Source of the DNA: Centrapalus pauciflorus
Lineage: Eukaryota > Streptophyta > Magnoliopsida > Asterales > Asteraceae
Direction: 5' to 3'
Assembly: GCA_020465985.1 (NCBI GenBank)
Contig: JAANYP010001767.1
Span: 39,876 to 103,875, forward strand
Length of the DNA stretch: 64,000 nt
The position numbers and the translations under genes are program-made. Positions 48,933 through 60,867 of the stretch are shown here, piece by piece. The notes below the pieces were generated by a model. The model did not search any database, was not told the origin of the DNA, and worked only from the letters and a program-made list of their open reading frames with translations. Positions within the stretch are counted from its first letter, which is position 1. Each line of letters opens with the position of its first letter.

Positions 48933-49257
48933 TGTTAGCCCTAAAATAGTGTATAATTAAATATAATAAAAGTCTAGGTTCAATTTATAATTAGGAATAG
49001 TTTACTTTGGGGGGAATCTTAATTTCCAAGACTTTAAGGGGAGTGTTTGGACAAACTCCCAAAGTAGGCTTAGGTATAAATAATATTATTCTCTTAGGGT
49101 TTTAGGAGAAGTGAAAGAGGAGCCTCCACCCTAGTGTGTGTTTTTTAGTGTGAAAGTTCCTAGAGATTGAGTGTTCAAATTCTCTCTTTGTAATCTTCAT
49201 ATTATTAATACAAATCGTCTGATTATTGTGTTTGAGTGCAAAATATACTGGGAATCA
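48933..49257 (+). repeat. Element F 3' LTR
   Basis: 325 bp, TGTTAGCCC to GGGAATCA, following tract TAAAGGGGAGAT. Confidence 0.9.
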
Positions 49258-51084
49258 AAGTTGTCAAAAAGCCTTCCAAAATAACCACAATAGCTCCGAG
49301 AATGGCTAAGACTCGCAACCAAGCCTCTTTCGATTCGTTTCGCCTATAAGTATTCATACGGCGTACACATAAGCTCCCGAACACAATATAAGACCCTAAT
49401 AGAGGCCTAAGGATGTTGGGACACCAAACCGAAAAGCACTAAGTCCATTAGAGGCCCTAGGAGTTCCGGAATGGTTTAAAGGCCTTCAAACCCTTTAAAC
49501 ACTTAATTTAGAAGTGCATTGGACGTATAAGACCCGAGCATCGACCCCCGACCGACCAAAATCAATTTTGGGGGCAGGAGGTTGGTCATGGCGTGACCAC
49601 TGTGCCAGACAGGTGCCAACTTCATTTTTTTGACATAAATGCACACTTAACTCCTCAAAACTTCCATAAATGCTTCTAACATTCGTAAGGGACTTTACCA
49701 ACAATATATTTAGCATATTAAGGTCATTTAAACCCCTTCTAAACATAATATAATCATTTCATAACATTTCATGATTCCTTGGAGCTCATACGGACTCCGA
49801 ACGAGTCCGAAAACGACCGAAATCTCCAACCGACAACACCGAGCTCCATTTGAGCTCGAATTCAATTCTAACCAATTCCATAGCATTATTAAACATATCT
49901 CGGCTATCTTTAGACATTCAAATTACATCTAAGCATTAAAAATCAATCGCAAAATGTTATGGAACTCGTTGTGGCATTTTACCGAACACTTGGCGTGCGG
50001 TTTGGGCCTAAAACGCCAAATTGAAAACACTTTAATAATATAAATAAACACTTTTTAAACACATTAACACCAAAACATACCATTCAATGATTCCATGGAA
50101 TTCGTATGAACTCAAACCGAGTTCTTACATGGCCAATACACAAATAAGTCTTCGAAACTCCAATTGAGTTCTACTAACTTCCATTCAACTCCATGGCCCT
50201 AAATAACACATTTGACTCACAAAATATCATATTAAATATGAAAGAACACTACAAACCCATTTCCATCCACCATTGGAGCTCAAATGGAGCTCCAATTTGG
50301 GTTTTCATTCCATATCACCAACTCACCCAATCAATCTCATATTTATGACTCAAATACCTTTATAAACTATAAATATTACCATATTCAAGATATTGGAGTC
50401 ATTTGCCAACTCCATCACAAAAACCCACTTAGGATTGTGTTCTTCCAACTTGAAGAACAACAATGGAGATGAAGAAAAGATGAAAGGAAAGTGTTATACC
50501 TTCAAAGATAGCTCCAAATGGTGATTTCTAGCCCTAAATCTTCAAGTTTGGTGACCAGGCAAGCAAAACCCTAGAAATCCTTCTTCTTCTTTCTCTTTTC
50601 TCTTTTGCAAATGAATGTTATGTGTGTGTGTGTGTGTCCTTATGGACGAATTTAAGAAGAAAAGGGAGGGGGTTTGGCCTTTGGCCACCCCTAACCCTCT
50701 AACTATGAACATATATACAATATACCCCTTTCCACTAAGTCTTTCAATTTCATTTCAATAAAATACAAACTAAAATGCCATAACTTGCATTTATTTAACA
50801 ATTCAATACCCAAATTAGTATTTTGACATAATTATACTAAATATTTTTAAACACTGCATTAATCAATTCTTATGTCATACTAATCATTATTTAAATGACA
50901 AAGTACATTAGCTATTTTTGTCATTTCAGTACAACCCAAAATTTTATTTTTCTTTATTCATTCAGGTCCCAACAATAGTGATCATTACTACTATTTAGTA
51001 ATTAACTCATAATATTGTACTTAAGTTCACAATTATAATTGTTTCACAAAGTTAATTACCTTTTTTAATTATTGGGGTGTTACA

Positions 51085-51590
51085 ATTTCCTTCGGTAATC
51101 GAAGGATATTCGGATGCGAGTTGGATAACCAATGTAGAATATCATTCTTCCACAAGTGGTTAGGTATTTTTACTTGCGGGAGGTGCCATCTCGTGGGCTT
51201 CTAAGAAGCAAACTTGTATTACCAACTCGACAATGGAATCTGAATTTGTAGCATTAGCCGCTGCGGGTAAAGAAGCTGAATGACTAAGGAATTTAATTTA
51301 TGAGATTCCATTGTGGTCTAAACCAATTTCACATATTTCTATTCATTGTGATAGTTCTACCACTTTGGCTAAGGCATATAGCCAAGTGTATAATGGCAAG
51401 TCGAGGCATTTGGGTGTTAGACACAGCATGGTTCGTGAGCTTATCATGAATGGAGTAATTTCGGTTGATTTTGTGAGATCTCAACAAAATATGGCTAATC
51501 ACTTGACGAAAGTATTGACAAGAGACTTAGTGCACAAGTCTACTATCAGATTAACAAATTTTTTCTATAAGATAATGCAAATTCATTGAC
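51085..51590 (+). pseudogene. Copia element D RNase H
   Basis: Continues D after E: EGYSDASWITN, AGGAISWASKKQTCI, STMESEFVALAAAGKEAE and SRHLGVRHSMVREL, ending before MQIH. RNase H acidic positions (D of SDASW, E of MESEF) are kept. Stops at SG-stop-VFLL and AE-stop-LRNL replace Trp. Confidence 0.92.
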
Positions 51591-52138
51591 AAAATCCTGA
51601 AAAATGCAAATCCTGCATAATGCAAATCCTTTGACAAAATGCAAATCACAGATAAAAAAATCCACGAACCAAACGCCCCCTAAAAGTTGAATTCAATGTG
51701 GAAATCTTACAGTTTAAGATTGGAACACATGTTTATTATGGTCGGTGCTCGGTACTGCATGTTAAAGGGGTTGATTCTTTTGATAAAATGCATGTGCAGG
51801 TGCATGATGGAAAAGAGTCACCTATATGAGTAAGAAGTTGAGCCGCTTCAGCAAAGTTTGGGACTTAACTTTGTATTTATTCACAAATGGATGGGACACA
51901 ATGCTAGAATGGTGTCAGGTTTTTTAGACTTTTGAATTTTCTAAATTTTTGTGTGGATTATCATCATGCATTCAAATGGGTTGAAAGGTTCAATTCTTAG
52001 AACACCCTGATTCTCGAATGTTTGATTTGTATAATTCGCTAAGATGAATATTCAATCTTCAAGACATTTTCATTTATGCATAAGTTTGTTTTGTTTGTAT
52101 ATATGGTTTCTTTTTGTTATGCTAAAATGGGGGAGGAA
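51591..52138 (+). other. Copia element D 3' non-coding region
   Basis: Repeated GCAAATCC words at 51600-51650, and AACCAAACGCCCCC at 51668-51680, which resembles one end of a TIR transposon (GGGGGCGTTTGGTT); no partner end is seen. The rest is AT-rich without an ORF. Confidence 0.45.
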
Positions 52139-52666
52139 TGTTATTATTTTAGTATAATGTGTAACGGGTAGTTGATTCAGGTTGGCCCTATAACAAGTTT
52201 GGGGGTGTGGAGGACACACTTGTATAAGGTTGGCTTAAATCAAGACACACTTTTTATTGTCTACACACAAAAACAAGTGGTTGCAACCTTTGACCACATT
52301 TGACCTTATGGTGGTTACAACCTTTGGCATTATGGTGATGGTTACAACATTTGTCTTTATGGTGGTGGTTACAACCATTGGCTTTATGGTGGTTACTTAC
52401 AATGGTGGTTACAACCTTTGTCTTTATGGTGGTGGTTACAACCATTGGCTTTATGGTGGTTAATTACAAACATGCATGTATATACAAACTTTGTTCAATG
52501 ACAAGTCTAGTGCATTACATCTTCTCGTGTATTATCCCACAACAAAATTTGGATACCCGACTGTGGGCAAATTATTGTTGTCGGAAAGTGAACTTTCACG
52601 ATCATAAGATATCCAAGGCAACGATTCTATTCTTATTGTTTCTTACCAAACCCGAATACCCCAACA
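52126..52666 (+). repeat. Copia element D polypurine tract and 3' LTR
   Basis: AATGGGGGAGGAA (52126-52138) is followed by LTR start TGTTATTATTTTAG. The right end is uncertain; CCCCAACA near 52666 is a guess. No 5' LTR survives to compare. Confidence 0.6.
52311..52463 (+). repeat. Short minisatellite in the D LTR
   Basis: Five to six units of about 24-30 bp, GGTGGTTACAACC plus TTTGTCTTTAT or ATTGGCTTTAT, partly compound. Confidence 0.85.
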
Positions 52667-53064
52667 TAATATACCTTTCTTTTTCGTAATTCACCCTTCA
52701 TATTTTCATCTTGTTATTGGTCAGACATAAAATAAGATACACCAAACACAACATCAAAGTAACTTAAAAAGACAACACATTTGAAACCCTAAAACAATAA
52801 TAAATCCGTTAAAAAAATAAAATGGTTGGACATGAAAATTAATAAATACAAATTGATCCTGAATTGCATTAATCCTGATGTTAAACCACATTACTCAAAT
52901 TCCACTATGATACAATCTAAAAAACCAAAAAAAATCACAAGTGTTCAAGTTTACAATTCACTTTCAAGATGTGTTGATGATGAAATGATAGAACTCAAAG
53001 TCTCATGCTAAAGACACTCGAGTTTCGAGTAATGGTTTGAATCAAAACATGTGACCGATCGTAT
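52667..53064. other. Intergenic / 3' flank of the nucleoporin gene
   Basis: AT-rich, no ORF. Probably includes the 3' UTR of the minus-strand gene; I see no convincing poly(A) signal. Confidence 0.5.
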
Positions 53065-56000
53065 TCAGAAGTGTTGGACTCTAAATTTCCATTCACCTCC
53101 AACCGGATCATAAGATATAAACTCAGCACCTTGCGCAGCCGCTTTCTTCTTTAGCATTTCTGTGTATTTGATGATCTTTGATCCATCTGTGTACTGCATG
53201 CCATTTTTTTTGTCGATGCATTTGACGTTCACAAGAGTTATCTCAGCCGGTTTGTTAAGTCCTTCACCAACCTGAGGTTTCTTGCTTTCATCCATATACA
53301 CAATCACCTCGCGCTTATTAAATTGAACAATAGTTTCAAGATCAAGCGTTCTCACGTCTGTTTCCCCTAAGAATTTGATATTACCGTAGCCATGGCGTCC
53401 AACCACAAAGTCCTTCACGTGCCTGCAGAATCCTGGTTCGGCCATCTCTTTTGCTTCCAATTCTGAAATTTGAGGTTCTGTGTAGTAGTAGGGTTGTTGA
53501 AGTTTCGATGGTACATCATGGACTATTGCCAATACTCCCTCTTCGGTTGGATTATCTGAAATATGCAAACCAATTTATCAGGATCTGAAATACCCTGTTG
53601 GGTGTGCAATGGTCCAAAACCAAAACAGACAAAATGGAACCGTGAACCAAAAAATTGTAAAAGAAAGAACCGAGAATTGGACCGGATGTAGTACTGGTAG
53701 TGGTTCGGCTCGGTCCCAACTCATACAATGAAAATAATGCTTAACATTAAAACTGGACTGAACCGAAAAGCAAAAATTACTAAAAAACGGAACCAAGAAC
53801 CGTACCGGTTTGGTCTGGTTTCGGTTCGTTGCCCACCCAATTACATCTACCAATCTACATCCAAAATTGAATATCTATGATGCTGGTATATGAGATACTC
53901 ATGTACCTCGATAGAAAAGTAGCATGCCATGATTGATAACGAAATCACTAATCACTGATCCTAATACCTATAATATTACTTGTGCCTTTTCACATTAAGA
54001 CTTGAAAACATATCTTTTACATTATGTGTATGGACACCTGACTACTCGAGTTCAAAATAAGAAAAACGACAAGTGAATAGCTTACCTCTCTCATTCTCAT
54101 ACATGATATGTGAGAACAACTCTTCATATGCGTTCTCCATCATATCCCTTGGCCGCCGCGTTTCAGGACCAATAACCAATGCCCTTGGATTGTCTCCTGG
54201 AACATATAGAGCAGCTGGTATCTCATTGGTGTTACTGAAAAATGGCATCTGCATAAACATTTAAATTAAAAGAAGTTAACTTCATTTTCATCTTTAGTTT
54301 TTTGGGTTTGGTTAAAGAGGCTTATTGTCCATGGTAAATACGAATTTTGTGGTGTCCTCACCTTTGGACCATTAAGTTTTGGGTCATACTTCCGAAGTGG
54401 TAGCTTGCTTCTTCTAGACAAATGCCTAGTGATCGGCAACGGATATCTGACTGGAGCAGGATTGTCTTTCACCTGTGAGAAAGCATTGTAGATATACTAA
54501 CCTTGGCAAATTCCATATATATAGCATGTCTCCGAAACAATACAAAAATGCAATGCATGCCATACTTACAGGTATGCTAGATATTCCATACTGAGTTGAT
54601 TGCGTCGATCGAGAACTTTCGAGAAACATCTGAGGTTTCGGAGAAAGGGTTCCAAATGGACTTGCAACAAACGATGGTTGCATCGCGCTAGTTATTCGAG
54701 ACGAAGACCTGGAATGTAAGAAGCCATGAGCCATTTATTATACAAAAGTTCATTCTGGTAGCAATGCCTGACATGACATGACAATCAGACACGAACATGA
54801 CACAAATATTAATAAGGTCATAAATGGATCGACAAGAAATTAAAGAGGCCATTTTTGGTTAACTCGTCACCCTGTTTTAAACCTATGTAACCCGTTTATC
54901 AATTATTTTTTAACAAAATTTATTAGTATAAACTAAATAGTATTTTTTTTATTATTTGTTCTTATTAGTTTTAAACCAACAAAATATTAAATTTATTATT
55001 ATTGTAGCATGTGTCTCGTTTTTTTTAATTTCTATTATCTTTATTTTTATATTTGTTTTGAGCTATTACAAAAACATAGTTTTAGAAAATTTATGTTATT
55101 AACATTTAAATTTTTTGATTTTAAAAAACCCAAAACCGATTAGTTATCCAATCCAAATAAACTGAACACCGATTTGGCAAACATTCATAGTCAAAATGGG
55201 TAGACACGAAACCGACATAAACAAAATGACATGAACCAAACACGACACGATTATAAACGGGTCAATAACGAGTCAACATGATAGTGACATGTGAACACGT
55301 CAAGTTGAACATGCCAACCCGAACCCAACACGAATTGCCACACCTACATGAATCTGATAAATGATGGTGAGACAATGAGAATAGAAAACCTTCAGAAACA
55401 TGATAGACAATGCCTAGATTAACAAGTACAAGGAGGTCAGAGGAAGAACTTACAGTTCATCAACAGGGCTTTGACTGGTAACTCCTGTCATTGTTTCATT
55501 ATAATTCTGAGTTGAAGAACCACAAGGCTTAAACAATGTTGTAGGCTTATTGAAAGTTGAAGTCAACCCATAGTTCACAGGTAAAACCGAAACAGAGTTA
55601 GCAACTTCAGCTACAGTGGAATCAGGTGGTCTGTTTATTGGAGTTGACCAGAAATCATTCAAGGAAGATGGCTTCTTGTCTTGACCCCAAGTGAATTCTG
55701 CAAATGTAGGACTAGAAACAGTCGAGGAAGACATTTGAGTGGATAACGAAGTGAAAGCATTTGTAAAGGGATTACGATTCAAAGGTGCAAGTGAAACCGA
55801 TGAGGCATTGGTTGTTTGTGGAACAAATGGATTGAACGATTTCAAAGGAGTTGCACTACTACTGGTCAAGGGAGTGTTTGCAGATGATGAACAGAAAAGT
55901 GTCTGTGAAGTAAATGATGTAGATGTGGGACCCGGAAACTTCCAGGTAGGTGTCTCTGCCGAAGGGAATGTAATTCCGAATGGGTTAGGTTTCAATGGTG

Positions 56001-59000
56001 TAGTATAAATAGAAGGGGTTCCCCATGATATTGTAGGAATTCTAGTAACTGAGGATGATATTGACTTTGCTCCTGAAGGGTTTATGCCAAATCCACCTGA
56101 AAAAAAATTTAAGAGAAATCTGTCAACATGTGTTGTTTAATTGGAAGCTGCATGTACAAGAATCGAAAGAATTCTAGGATACCTTTTCCAGCAGACTTGT
56201 AATCCTCCCATCTTAGTTCCTCATGGGCTTTGGCTTTGTAAACAGGCATGGCAGAAATTGATACAAGTTTCTCTGCGCTAGATGCAGCATCAGCAGTTCT
56301 TTTGTAGTTTACTATTCTGCTTCCACTTTCTTCGCCAACACAATGTGACCCCTTAACGTCAAATGTTGATTTTGTAGTCGGAGGTCCTGCAAAACATTGT
56401 CCAATAATACAGCAAAAGCCAAAACGGTTATTTAATAAACCTGTATGCTGCAAACCACCTTCAAATATCAATATTTTTTTCGGACACTTTGAAATAGGTG
56501 GCAATACCAGCTAGTGTGTAAGGTACTTATCAAAAACTGGAGACTGAACCTAATCCATATGAAGCAGGATTGTTTTACATATAGTATGTGTTCTAGTGTG
56601 ATAGAATGAATGGAACTGAGGTTTGCCTGTTTAATGGGACTGCTTCACTACCTCTACAAGAAGTTTATATAAACATTACAAACAATGGGATGCCTGCCCA
56701 AAAAAAGACGGACATTGAAACAACACGCTCTGTAGGATTTGAACCTACAACATTGGGTTTTGAAGACCCATATTCTGCCAAACTGAATTAAGAGCGCTTT
56801 TGATTGAGGTAACATAACATGTTATCAGAATCCAACTTACTTAGCACCATTACCAACTTTGTGCAGGTAGAACTTTACATTTAATTTATGCCAATGGCTT
56901 ACTCGTCAATGCACCAAGATCGGTTGGTTGGGCATGAGGCAAGGCTGCAGTATGAACATGATAAGAAAGTCTATGTTGCTACTACAGAAGCCCCTTTGCC
57001 GTTACACACGTATAGTCCAAGTTGTGAAATCCCAAGCCTCTTCCAATTAGGAAGGAAGAAAACAAAGATGTTTGTCCATATATATATTAAGCTTGTTGAT
57101 TCATCCAATATGCTAAGGAACAAAATGGATGAGTAAACACAATAAAAATATCATGAACAAGAAATTAAAGAATCACACTTTATAAGAATAATAATGGAAT
57201 TCCATACTGACCACCAGAAGTGAAACTCAACAACCCATGTGACAATGTAGCACCAAAGGTTGTTGGGGTGGAGAAAGGTGATGACATTTGGTTGAATGCC
57301 CAACTTGAAGTTCCATGAGAACTTGACACCGCTGTGCTGCATAACATTTTTGAAGCAAAAGAATCTTCTTTTTGATTCCCTTGCATAAACGTCGGTGGAA
57401 ATGTAAAATTGCCACTAGTTGAATGCCCTGAGGGTGTTCCAAGAGAAAGGAAAGGGAAGTTCTTTGTTATACCAATCTCAACAAAATGGTAGTATAGAAA
57501 GACACCTGATACGAGTGGGTGGTAGAACAAAAGAAATTGCATAATAGACGATTGAAGAGTAAAAAATGTATAAAGAAACAACAGAAAGTCTTCAAATTCT
57601 CCCATATGTGGCACTTAGATATTATTAATTGACAAACAATCCAAATTAAATAGATAATGATCAAAACACAGAATATAATACAATAATTGCATAGGATTGA
57701 ACAAGACATTTGAAAACTTACGAAAATAGATCAATAGAAAACTTATTAGTTCTTCTCATATGTTTAATAGTATATCATGAAGATGATAATAAAAGCTGCT
57801 TAAACCAAGAAACATTCATATTTCCCTCATGAATGATAACTCTTAGGGCATCAACATTAGTTGTCCAAGCATGGGTCCGTAGCCTACGTGGAAGTAAAAT
57901 ATTAATTTATAATTTTTATAATGGATAATCATTACATTAATTGTTTGAGGGAAGAACCGGCTTATGTCTGACAATTTTGGCAATTATGACTCCAAGTGGG
58001 TCCATAAGCCCCAAATTTTTTCTTTTTGTGTCTAATAATCAAATAGGGGGGGTTCAAATTATTCTTCTCTCTTCTGTTTATTTGATAAAATATAGAACTG
58101 AATTTTGTTAATTATTGATATGGAATATTATGACATGGCATTTCAAAAAACCATGTCATGGTTTAACTGATGTGGATGCCCTTAGAATGTAACTACTTAT
58201 TTCGGTTTTGGTGAAACTATAACCCCAGCTCTCTTTATTGGTCTGAGGAAGACTAATCGCAAATTCACTGAACGAACAATGTAAATCAATGTAAACCAAA
58301 AAAACATTAAAAACATAAGAGCAAATCTACATTTTCAATGAAATTCTAACTTAGCATCCTAGAGCATAGACTCCAACATCAACAAAACTGATTTACTACG
58401 TGCTGGTTAAATAGTGAATATGAATATATGAACATGGTCATGATAGGGACCATGACCTTCGATACACTCACCTTGTGCCTATGGAAGACGAGGTGAAGTT
58501 TGTGCCATCGGGGTTATTCTTCTTATTGTTTGAAAGTAAAGAGTCTATTGTAGATTTTTCTTTCTTTTCTTTTTTTCAATGTAAGAGTGTTACATCATGG
58601 CTGTGATCAATTATTCATTCAATAATAATTTGCTGGTGTAACCCTTTGCCCAAAAAAGTCATGTAGTTCAATAACCTCTAACATTGAACCTCAAACAGAA
58701 TATACAAGAGAGCTTCAATAAGTTAGCCCAACGCTATAAACATACACAGCTACTCTTCTATGCACTCGAAGTTCTTTTCAAAGCATGATAGAAAATACCT
58801 TCCACCGAAGTCAATGATGAGGACCCAAGAGTGTGGACTGAGGAAAAGCCAAAAGCAGGTATCGAACTCCCAAATCCAGCATACGATGGAGCACCAATTC
58901 CAAAAGTTGTTGAAGATAAAGGAGTTGAAGTTTGGGCAAATTCCCAAGTTGAGTGGTTTCGACCATAATTTGACATTCCTGTTGGAGAACCAAACATAGT

Positions 59001-60041
59001 TTCACTACCAAAAGTTTTCGTAACAAATTCATCTCCCTTTTCATTCCCTTGTCCAAAGACTGGCGGACACCCTAAATTACCGCTGCTTGAATGTGAAGCT
59101 GTTGCAAGAAAAGGAAAGGAACCACAAACACTAGTGTTAAAACAAAACTCAATTAAAAAGCTGCAAGGAAAACACAAACAATAATAGTTAAACCTAATTG
59201 TATAGAAAAGAGGATTCCACATCTTAAAAATGCAGAAAAGATCATCACTAAAACAGTAAAACCTAAGGTCGAGCGGTATTCTGCCTTGCAACGTCACCCC
59301 AAAGCCGGCAGGCAGCCGGGCGCACTGCCACACTAGCTGCCCCGTCCATTTTCACCACGCCCCGGTCTCACCCCCTCTCTCTTTCTCTCAATTTTAGTGG
59401 GTACTGTATATTGACGTAGAAAAATTGGTATTTCTAAGTTTGAAAGATAGAGGAGACAAAGAAAAAAAAAAGTTGACGTGAATGTGTCTAAAAAGATTTA
59501 AAAAAAATGGAAAATAAGCACTTCCTCCATTCGCATCATGAAGAATGTAATCATAATTGAAAAAGAACTTTAAAAAAAAACAAATTGTGATTTGCTAGAA
59601 CGCTAAGTGATCCTGAAGCATGGATGCCGAATCTCAGAGCTAAAATCACTTTATTTTGTTCAAATCCACTTTAATTACATAAATTGCATTAATCCATCAT
59701 AAATTCTTCAACGAATTTAGGTTTTCTGAATAGTCCTGATGTTCTTGAAGATTTTAAGAAGAGAATTAAAAAAAAAAAGAAACAAATTGTGATTTGCTAG
59801 AACCCTATAAGTAGATCCTGAAGCATGGATTCCGATTTCCCAGAATCTCAGAGCTAAAAATCACTTTACTTTGTTTAAATATACATTACTTACATAATTA
59901 AATGCATTAATTCATCATAAAATCTTCAACAAAATTAAGTTTTCTGAATAGTTCTGATGTTCATGAAGATTTTAATTGACATAATAGGATCAAATAAAGG
60001 AATTGGAGAAGGAAAAACTTACAAGCAGTTGAGGCAAACAT
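53065..60041 (-). CDS. NUP98: NUP98-like nuclear pore protein, nine exons, 761 aa
   Basis: Minus-strand exons from splice consensus: 60041-60023, 59098-58799, 57427-57212, 56386-56183, 56096-55454, 54708-54570, 54472-54362, 54248-54086, 53555-53065. The lengths sum to 2286 and every junction keeps phase. The protein starts MFASTA. Residues 7-178 are FG-poor repeats from two similar exons. Residues about 217-246 hold a GLEBS-type motif (SISAMPVYKAKAHEELRWED), the Gle2/Rae1 binding element. Residues 247-600 are Ser/Thr-rich with a few FG. Residues about 625-761 are the Nup98 autopeptidase-type domain (VGRHGYGNIKFLG, REVIVYMDE, VGEGLNKPAEITL, GEWKFRVQHF). It acts in the pore's FG barrier and mRNA export. 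It is shorter than the roughly 1000-residue plant NUP98 I recall, with about ten FG and no GLFG-dense N-terminus. It stops directly after His-Phe. The exon 3 donor (GTCAGT) is the least certain. Confidence 0.88.
53598..53840. mobile_element. Possible MITE in NUP98 intron 8
   Basis: Imperfect inverted ends TTGGGTGTGCAA and TTGCCCACCCAA bound 243 bp rich in AACCG/CGGTT words. No target duplication found. Confidence 0.4.
54765..55350. mobile_element. Possible hAT-like non-autonomous remnant in NUP98 intron 5
   Basis: AT-rich core between GACATGACA/GACACGAAC-rich ends, and GAACCCAACACGAATTGCCA at the right end, a pattern common in plant hAT derivatives as I recall. Termini not resolved. Confidence 0.3.
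56724..56797 (-). tRNA. Organelle-type trnW copy with anticodon TCA, in NUP98 intron 3
   Basis: 74 bp folds as a cloverleaf on the minus strand: acceptor GCGCTCT/AGAGCGT, D stem ATTC/GAAT, anticodon stem TGGGT/ACCCA with loop CTTCAAA, T arm GTAGG TTCAAAT CCTAC. It matches plastid trnW-CCA as I remember it. The differences are mostly C-to-T or G-to-A, including the anticodon CCA to TCA. It is probably a nuclear insertion of plastid or mitochondrial DNA and not a working nuclear gene; no CCA is encoded. Confidence 0.75.
57846..58181. mobile_element. PIF/Harbinger-like MITE in NUP98 intron 2
   Basis: 336 bp with inverted ends GGGCATCAACATTAG and CTGATGTGGATGCCC, flanked by the target duplication TTA (57843-57845 and 58182-58184). 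No ORF. Confidence 0.7.
59574..59975. repeat. Tandem duplication in NUP98 intron 1
   Basis: Two copies of about 190-200 bp (59574-59762 and 59775-59975). Shared words are ACAAATTGTGATTTGCTAGA, GATCCTGAAGCATGGAT and GAATCTCAGAGCTAAAA. They have clearly diverged. A GC-rich patch at 59275-59375 in the same intron is unexplained. Confidence 0.8.
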
Positions 60042-60135
60042 CGTCGAATCTGAATCGGAAACAGAATGGAAACGAACCAGAATACCAATTGAAACAAAAT
60101 CAAACATTGATGAGTTTTGGATTGTTTTATATGCA
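60042..60135 (-). promoter_or_regulatory. NUP98 core promoter and 5' UTR
   Basis: The minus strand has CATATAAAAC (60133-60124) about 85 bases before the ATG, implying a 5' UTR of roughly 55 bases. Motif-based only. Confidence 0.5.
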
Positions 60136-60867
60136 TAGTTTTCCCGCGTCAATGGCCGAGTAGCTTAAATACAAAGCTGAATGCATGTCATCCATAGCTT
60201 ACAACTAAAGCTTCCGCGTAAATTGCTAACATCATTATTATCTTTAAAAATTTTAAAGGAAAAATCACAAATTTCATAATTTATGGAAAGTTACGAATTT
60301 TATCTTTTAAAAAATTAAACTCATTACGAATTTAGTTAATTTGATTTATTTTTTGTCTTAATTTTTTTGATTTTATTAGTTTATTATTCCACATATTATA
60401 CATATATTTTTATGTAAATAATTGGTAATAGAAATGACTAATATTATTAAAATTTAAAAATAAATATTTACTTAGATTTTAAAATTTTATATAAGAATAA
60501 TAAAATATTTTTGAAATTATCAAATATTATTTTTTTTTTTGAAAAATATGGGTTGATAGAAATTATAAATTTTATATTACTATTGACAATCCAAAAACAC
60601 ATTTTGCACACAAATATCATATTATTTAATGCATTCTTTTTTATTTTACATATAGGTCGAGATCTTACGTATGATTGTTTTCGTCTCTGCAAGATCGAGA
60701 TCGTAGAAACGGATCGGGATCGTAAGATCCAACCACAAAATTACTACTTTTTTAAAAAAAAATACTAGATACTATAATTTGTGATTTTACATTATAAATT
60801 ATTAATTATATAACACTTTAAAAAAATATTTATACAATAAATACGAAAACAACGTACATTCATGTTA
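60136..60867. other. AT-rich region upstream of NUP98
   Basis: No gene. A patch at 60655-60730 contains GATCTTACG, GATCGAGATCGTAG and GGATCGTAAGATCC words, probably a repeat end; no full element resolved. Confidence 0.5.

Larger units (their letters stand above)
43505..49257 (+). mobile_element. Non-autonomous LTR element F with a Gag coiled-coil ORF
   Basis: 5.75 kb with 325-bp LTRs differing at about five or six sites (near 98 percent identity by eye), flanked by A-rich AAAG. It lacks protease, integrase, RT and RNase H. Inside are a four-copy tandem repeat, an intact 429-codon Gag-like ORF, a broken basic-protein remnant, a 44-bp minisatellite and 2 kb of non-coding sequence rich in purine tracts. 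No tRNA-Met primer site is recognisable after the 5' LTR. The Gag piece is related to that of A, so A-like elements are the probable helper family. Confidence 0.85.
42585..51084 (-). mobile_element. Solo LTR E (chromovirus-like), itself split by F
   Basis: Minus-strand ends TGTAACACCCC (51084) and GGGTGTTTTA (42585). The 5-bp duplication ATTTC (42580-42584 and 51085-51089) flanks it, and removing it restores the Copia D frame CSLSYIGFPSVIEGYSDASW. Without F it is about 2.75 kb. No primer site, gag or pol is present, so this is a solo LTR. On the minus strand a TATA-rich stretch (about 50725) precedes a pyrimidine-rich leader. A (TG)n run lies near 50622. Confidence 0.8.

Noticed and set aside
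52254..52689. Gly/Val/Thr-rich ORFs near 52350
   Set aside because: Translations of the minisatellite on either strand.
56724..56797. Functional nuclear tRNA gene
   Set aside because: Organelle-type sequence, altered anticodon and intronic position; internal promoter boxes of organelle type only.
57467..57709. Hydrophobic ORF upstream of exon 3
   Set aside because: Lies in intron 2 of NUP98, AT-rich, no splice support and no domain.
59275..59375. GC-rich patch as an extra NUP98 exon
   Set aside because: Exon 1 joins exon 2 in phase without it and the translation has no FG or nucleoporin features; origin unclear.
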